A stretch of 5,770 bases of DNA from Thermoplasmata archaeon. Its GTDB lineage: Archaea > Thermoplasmatota > Thermoplasmata > SG8-5 > JAGLSY01. Position 1 is the first letter of the stretch. Each line of letters opens with the position of its first letter. The position numbers and the translations under genes were made by a program. Shown one piece after another: positions 2,967 through 5,770 of the stretch. The DNA is taken from positions 1-5,770 of the forward strand of contig JAGLSY010000069.1 in NCBI GenBank assembly GCA_023135545.1. The letters run 5' to 3'. The notes beneath the pieces are model-generated. The model was not told where the DNA came from. It did not search any database and was given only the letters and a program-made list of their open reading frames with translations.

Positions 2967-5770
2967 ATGGATAGAACATGCCCTATATGCCAGACAGTCA
3001 CCTACGACGATGAGGAAACCATATGCAGCAACTGCGGAGCAGACATGCCCCCTGTTGAAGATGAGGCCGTAGAGGATGTTGAAGGTAGCATCGAAGAACT
3101 GAGCCTGGACCTGAATGGCCTCCTTGACGATGATGAAGAGCCCGTGGCAGACCCTTTGCCAGATATAGATGAATTGACCCCTGACGACACGAGTGCAGAG
3201 GAGGAAGAAACCGTAGAGGAAGAAGATACTGGTGACTGGGACACCGGTGCCATAGGCGGTGAGGCCACAGATGAAGATCTCATAGAAGAAGAGGATGAAG
3301 AAGAACCTGAGGGACTGGACATCGAGATGGATGAAGGCGAGGAGAAGGAAGAGCCAGACGCCCAGAAAGAAACTGTAGAGGAAGAAGAGATAGTTGAGGA
3401 AGTTATCATCGAAGAGGACCAGATGCTTTGTCCGGCATGCGACGTGGTTGTGGAGGATGGATTAGACTCCTGCCCAATCTGTGATGCAGACCTCAGCCAC
3501 ATAAAAAGATGCCCGGCATGCGCCAAGGGTATCGACAAGATAGCCGAGATATGTCCCCACTGCTACACGGACCTGAATACCTTTGAGCCTGAAGCCGAGG
3601 AGGAGGAAGAAGAGCCCGTGGTTGAAGAAGAGGACGGGGAAGATGAATCCGAAATCATTGAAGATGAGGAACTGGACGAGGATGGCGAGCCCGAAGAAGA
3701 AAAGAAGGATAAGAAGAAGTCCCGGTGGGGGAGAAAATCCAAGAAAGAAGAGGAGCCAGCAGTTGAAGTTGAGCCAGATCTCGACGATGAGTTTATCGAA
3801 GAAGTTGATGTTGACGATGTTGATTACGATGATGATGACAAGGATGAGATGAAAGAAGACAAAAAGGAGGAAAAAAGAAAAAAGAGGAGGAGGAAGGAAG
3901 AAATAGATGAGATGCTGGAGGAAGAAAAGCAGGAGGGCATCTTCAACTATTACAATCTGAGCCTTATTACCCTCTTTTTCTATATATTTCTGGCTATATT
4001 CATCTTAGTGGAATTCATCTTGATAGTGACAAACATAACAAATGCAACATCAGTACCGGCAGTCACCATAAGTTTGGGTGCCGTGTTGGGCAATATATCC
4101 AGCATATCTCTGCTCCTCTTCGCACTTATACTGACCATGTGCGATGCTATATTGCATGTGTGGGATAGAAAGATCAACCTCTTACTTTCTCTGATCCCGT
4201 CCGGACTGATGGCGGCCGGCCTGGCTTTTGATGCAGCCTACTCCTCCACATTGTTTGGAACGGACCTGCCGATAGTTTTGCTTCTATTCCTGTTATTCTT
4301 AATGATATTCCTCGATTTGTTCCTGATATTCTTCAAGTACCCGTTGGTTCTCGAGGACAATGACCGGAGCGAGCTGGAGCTGTTTCTTGAGAAGGAGGAG
4401 GAACTGGAAGAGATCCATCAGAAGCTGGAGGAAGAGTACGAGCAGATGATAGAGGAAGAAGAAGAAAAACTCCGCATGAAGGACCAGGAAATCCACGAGA
4501 TAAAAACAGAACTGGATACATTGTCTGACCAGATCCAGCAGGAAGAGGAAAAGCTCAGAATGAAGGAGGAAGAGGTATCTGCCATACGTGCAGAGCTGGA
4601 GCTGAAGACCCAGGAGATGGCCGAGGAAGAGGAAAAGCTCAGAATGAAGGAGCAGGAGATGGAAAGCCTCATCCAGACTGAACTGGAAAAGCGTGCAGAG
4701 GACATGATGATGGAGGAGGAAGAGAAACTGCACATGAAGGAAGAGGAATTGATACAGTCAAGGAATGAATTGGATATTCAGAAGAACCTCCTCGATGACA
4801 ACAGGGAAAAACTCCGAATGAAGGAGCAGGAGATGATGAGCCTCAGGACCGAACTGGAAAATCAGATGAGGCACAGGATGGAAGAAGAAGACCGTTTGAA
4901 GCTCAAGGAGGCGGCAACCAAGATGCTGGACCGGGGCAAGCAGAAGCGTGTTCTGTTCCCATTCACGGCCATGGTCGGCCAGGAAAAGATGAAAAAGGCC
5001 TTGACCCTCAATGCCATCTATCCGGAAATAGGCGGAGTTCTTATCCGGGGCCAGAAAGGAACCGGAAAATCCGTTTCTGTAAGAGGACTGGCAGAGGTCC
5101 TGCCTGATATTGAGGTCACTGGCTGTAAGTTCAACTGCGACCCCAAGGACGAGGATAAATTCTGCACAGAGTGCGCCGCGAGGCACAAGGCCGGAAACCT
5201 ACCCACCCACGAGAGACAGGTCCAGGTGGTTGACCTCCCTCTTAACGTTACAGAGGACAGGCTGGTAGGAAGCATCGACATAGAAAAGGTCTTGACCGAG
5301 GGTGTTAAATCCTTCGAACCCGGCATACTGGCCGAGGCCCATAGGGGTATTCTCTACGTGGATGAGATCAACCTGCTGGATGATTACATAGTTGATATTC
5401 TGCTTGATGCGGCTTCATCTGGCATTGTTACCATTGAGCGTGAGGGAATCAGCCTGAGCCATGAGTCAAAATTCATCATCGTCGGAAGCATGAACCCGGA
5501 GGAGGGAGAGCTTCGGCCGCAGATACTCGATAGGATCGCCCTTCAGACCGATGTCATCGGGATAAAGGATGTAGCCAAGAGAATTGACATAGTCAGGCGC
5601 AGGGAAGAGTTCACGGCGGATGCGGAGGGCTTCAGGGAAAAGTATGAAGCATCCAGGGCGGAACTGGTCGACAAGATAGAACGTGCCAATGAACTGCTTC
5701 CGAAGGTGACGACACCACAGAGAATGTTCAAACTGATAGCCCAGATATGCCTGGACTTCAATGTCGACGG
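2967..5770 (+). CDS. Membrane-tethered ChlI-type AAA+ ATPase with zinc ribbons, acidic arm and 28-residue-repeat coiled coil (3' end outside window)
   Basis: The frame runs uninterrupted for 934 complete codons to the window's edge. An in-frame TAG at 2958-2960 makes the ATG at 2967 the first possible ATG. The ribosome-binding site is weak, so translation may be coupled to the gene ending 12 bases earlier. Domains by residue: zinc ribbon 3-27 (C5, C8, C20, C23); acidic stretch 31-151; Cys block 155-199 (four CPxC pairs); acidic 207-298; Lys/Arg patch 299-310; four membrane helices about 330-355, 366-391, 403-425 and 434-456; coiled coil about 468-655; ChlI/BchI-type AAA+ from about 660. The ATPase shows PFTAMVGQE, Walker A GQKGTGKS (695-702), VVDLPLNVTEDRLVGS (754-769), Walker B ILYVDEINLL (795-804), the helix-2 insert region with EREGISLSH (824-832), and sensor 1 GSMNPEEGELRPQILDR (840-856). 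All catalytic motifs seen are intact, so ATP hydrolysis is likely. Known ChlI proteins are soluble partners of VWA-domain ChlD/BchD in metal chelatases; this protein is membrane-bound and no chelatase subunit is visible. The end of the AAA+ lid and any VWA domain would lie outside the window. Confidence 0.93.
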   Translation, partial: MDRTCPICQTVTYDDEETICSNCGADMPPVEDEAVEDVEGSIEELSLDLNGLLDDDEEPVADPLPDIDELTPDDTSAEEEETVEEEDTGDWDTGAIGGEATDEDLIEEEDEEEPEGLDIEMDEGEEKEEPDAQKETVEEEEIVEEVIIEEDQMLCPACDVVVEDGLDSCPICDADLSHIKRCPACAKGIDKIAEICPHCYTDLNTFEPEAEEEEEEPVVEEEDGEDESEIIEDEELDEDGEPEEEKKDKKKSRWGRKSKKEEEPAVEVEPDLDDEFIEEVDVDDVDYDDDDKDEMKEDKKEEKRKKRRRKEEIDEMLEEEKQEGIFNYYNLSLITLFFYIFLAIFILVEFILIVTNITNATSVPAVTISLGAVLGNISSISLLLFALILTMCDAILHVWDRKINLLLSLIPSGLMAAGLAFDAAYSSTLFGTDLPIVLLLFLLFLMIFLDLFLIFFKYPLVLEDNDRSELELFLEKEEELEEIHQKLEEEYEQMIEEEEEKLRMKDQEIHEIKTELDTLSDQIQQEEEKLRMKEEEVSAIRAELELKTQEMAEEEEKLRMKEQEMESLIQTELEKRAEDMMMEEEEKLHMKEEELIQSRNELDIQKNLLDDNREKLRMKEQEMMSLRTELENQMRHRMEEEDRLKLKEAATKMLDRGKQKRVLFPFTAMVGQEKMKKALTLNAIYPEIGGVLIRGQKGTGKSVSVRGLAEVLPDIEVTGCKFNCDPKDEDKFCTECAARHKAGNLPTHERQVQVVDLPLNVTEDRLVGSIDIEKVLTEGVKSFEPGILAEAHRGILYVDEINLLDDYIVDILLDAASSGIVTIEREGISLSHESKFIIVGSMNPEEGELRPQILDRIALQTDVIGIKDVAKRIDIVRRREEFTADAEGFREKYEASRAELVDKIERANELLPKVTTPQRMFKLIAQICLDFNVD
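2979..3035 (+). other. N-terminal zinc ribbon of the AAA+ protein
   Basis: Encodes C5-x2-C8 and C20-x2-C23 with eleven residues between the pairs, within the sequence CPIC...CSNCGADM. The second knuckle (CSNCGA) is typical of short archaeal zinc ribbons that bind one Zn2+. The likely role is protein or nucleic acid binding on the cytoplasmic side; the partner is unknown. Confidence 0.75.
3429..3563 (+). other. Eight-cysteine double zinc-ribbon block of the AAA+ protein
   Basis: Encodes four CPxC pairs at residues 155/158, 169/172, 182/185 and 196/199, with spacers of 10, 9 and 10 residues. The regular spacing fits two consecutive zinc ribbons in the style of double zinc ribbon (DZR) modules. 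With the ribbon at residues 5-23 this gives about three Zn sites in the cytoplasmic arm, separated by long acidic linkers. Confidence 0.75.
3864..3884 (+). other. Candidate -1 frameshift signal: Shine-Dalgarno-like AAGGAGG plus in-phase A AAA AAG
   Basis: Inside the AAA+ gene, AAGGAGG (3864-3870) is followed seven bases later by A AAA AAG (3878-3884). The heptamer sits in the phase needed for tandem -1 slippage (zero-frame codons AAA 3879-3881 and AAG 3882-3884), as in the bacterial dnaX signal. A -1 shift would read eight codons after the heptamer and stop at TGA 3908-3910, just before membrane helix 1, releasing a soluble zinc-ribbon/acidic fragment of about 314 residues. Against it: the whole segment is a Lys/Glu/Arg-coding purine tract, so both elements could arise by chance, and I see no downstream stem-loop. 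Confidence 0.25.
3954..4334 (+). other. Four-helix membrane domain of the AAA+ protein
   Basis: Encodes four hydrophobic segments at about residues 330-355, 366-391, 403-425 and 434-456. The loop between helices 1 and 2 holds two sequons (NIT 356-358, NAT 359-361) and no basic residues. The loop between 2 and 3 has HVWDRK, and Lys/Arg clusters flank the domain on both ends. The positive-inside rule therefore puts the zinc-ribbon arm and the ATPase both in the cytoplasm. I do not recognise a known membrane family, and charged residues inside the helices are few, which argues for anchoring or sensing rather than transport. Confidence 0.8.
4467..4907 (+). repeat. Coding tandem repeat: six 28-residue (84-base) coiled-coil units
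   Basis: The motif KLRMK or a close variant recurs at residues 501, 529, 557, 587, 615 and 643, so the spacing is 28, 28, 30, 28 and 28. Copies read KLRMK, KLRMK, KLRMK, KLHMK, KLRMK and RLKLK, each of the first five preceded by an acidic run. Hydrophobic residues fall exactly every seventh position: 502 to 565 (L I L I L V L M L M), then 588 to 644 after a two-residue phase shift, with one exception, R637. Copies 2 and 3 share a 29-base perfect match (4540-4568 and 4624-4652), showing duplication at DNA level. This is a protein-coding repeat, not a CRISPR array. Confidence 0.9.
4944..5770 (+). other. ChlI/BchI-type AAA+ ATPase domain (truncated by window end)
   Basis: Encodes residues about 660-934 of the membrane AAA+ protein. 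Walker A is at 5049-5072 and Walker B at 5349-5378; the sensor 1 Asn is in GSMNPEEGE. The conserved ChlI insert is present between beta-1 and the Walker B strand and carries C720, C724, C733 and C736 (C-x3-C-x8-C-x2-C), which could bind a metal. The Asp-Arg at 855-856 is in the usual LDR position. The sensor 2 region in the lid is not reached. Confidence 0.92.

Noticed and set aside
3002..3538. A 178-codon minus-strand frame rich in serine opposite the acidic arm
   Set aside because: It is the complement of Glu/Asp codons (GAR/GAY read backwards give mostly TC-rich Ser and Phe/Leu codons). It has no ribosome-binding site or domain, and the plus-strand frame holds clear zinc ribbons.
3583..3852. 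Plus-strand 89-codon frame rich in Arg/Lys inside the AAA+ gene
   Set aside because: It is an out-of-frame reading of the acidic-coding tract, with no signal of its own.
4299..4735. Minus-strand Leu/Phe-rich and Ser-rich frames opposite the coiled coil, resembling membrane proteins
   Set aside because: They are reverse complements of the Glu/Lys-rich 28-residue repeats. The apparent hydrophobicity is a codon artefact, and the plus strand has the coherent protein.
4467..4907. Regular 84-base repeats considered as a CRISPR array or satellite
   Set aside because: The spacing is a multiple of three, the frame stays open, and the units encode heptads; there are no unique spacers of constant length.
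4758..5761. Minus-strand frames opposite the AAA+ domain
   Set aside because: The plus strand here encodes unmistakable Walker A, Walker B and sensor 1 motifs; the reverse frames show no recognisable domain.
4944..5770. Calling the ATPase a chlorophyll magnesium-chelatase subunit (ChlI/BchI)
   Set aside because: The domain is of that family, but no ChlH/ChlD or CobN partner or tetrapyrrole gene is in view and the protein is membrane-tethered, so a chelatase role is unsupported.

Overview
The window looks archaeal. The first gene is a partial NMD3 homologue, a family found only in archaea and eukaryotes. The AT-rich boxes upstream of the next two genes fit archaeal TATA elements. The genes are all on the plus strand, tightly packed and intronless. 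Secreted proteins rich in N-X-S/T sequons, anchored by one C-terminal helix, fit an archaeal cell surface. A Thermoplasmatota-type euryarchaeon is a reasonable guess, but nothing here fixes the lineage.

Layout: (1) bases 1-654 hold the 3' part of the NMD3-family ribosome-biogenesis gene. (2) A 110-base gap carries a TATA-like box and a GGTGA ribosome-binding site. (3) 765-2192 encodes a 475-residue exported protein with a signal peptide, a beta-rich ectodomain with nine sequons, one C-terminal membrane helix and a very lysine-rich cytoplasmic tail. (4) A 69-base gap carries a second TATA-like stretch. (5) 2262-2954 encodes a 230-residue protein of the same layout. (6) Twelve bases later, a reading frame opens at 2967 and stays open to the end of the window (934 complete codons, no stop seen). 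It occupies almost half the window.

The last gene is the notable one. I translated it codon by codon. In order it encodes an N-terminal zinc ribbon, a disordered acidic stretch, a block of four more CxxC pairs, a second acidic stretch, a short basic patch, four membrane helices, about 180 residues of regular coiled coil built from 28-residue repeats, and a ChlI/BchI-type AAA+ ATPase with intact Walker A, Walker B and sensor 1 motifs. ChlI-type ATPases are normally soluble, so this predicts a membrane-tethered AAA+ machine carried on a long rod, with a zinc-ribbon and acidic cytoplasmic arm. The C-terminus is outside the window.

The 230-residue protein and the AAA+ protein are probably co-transcribed. 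The 475-residue protein probably has its own promoter but is adjacent and co-directional. A working hypothesis is that the two surface proteins and the membrane AAA+ protein act together at the cell envelope, with the AAA+ motor remodelling a partner that is not visible here. This is inference; no known pathway is identified. The window has no tRNA, rRNA, CRISPR array or mobile element that I can see.
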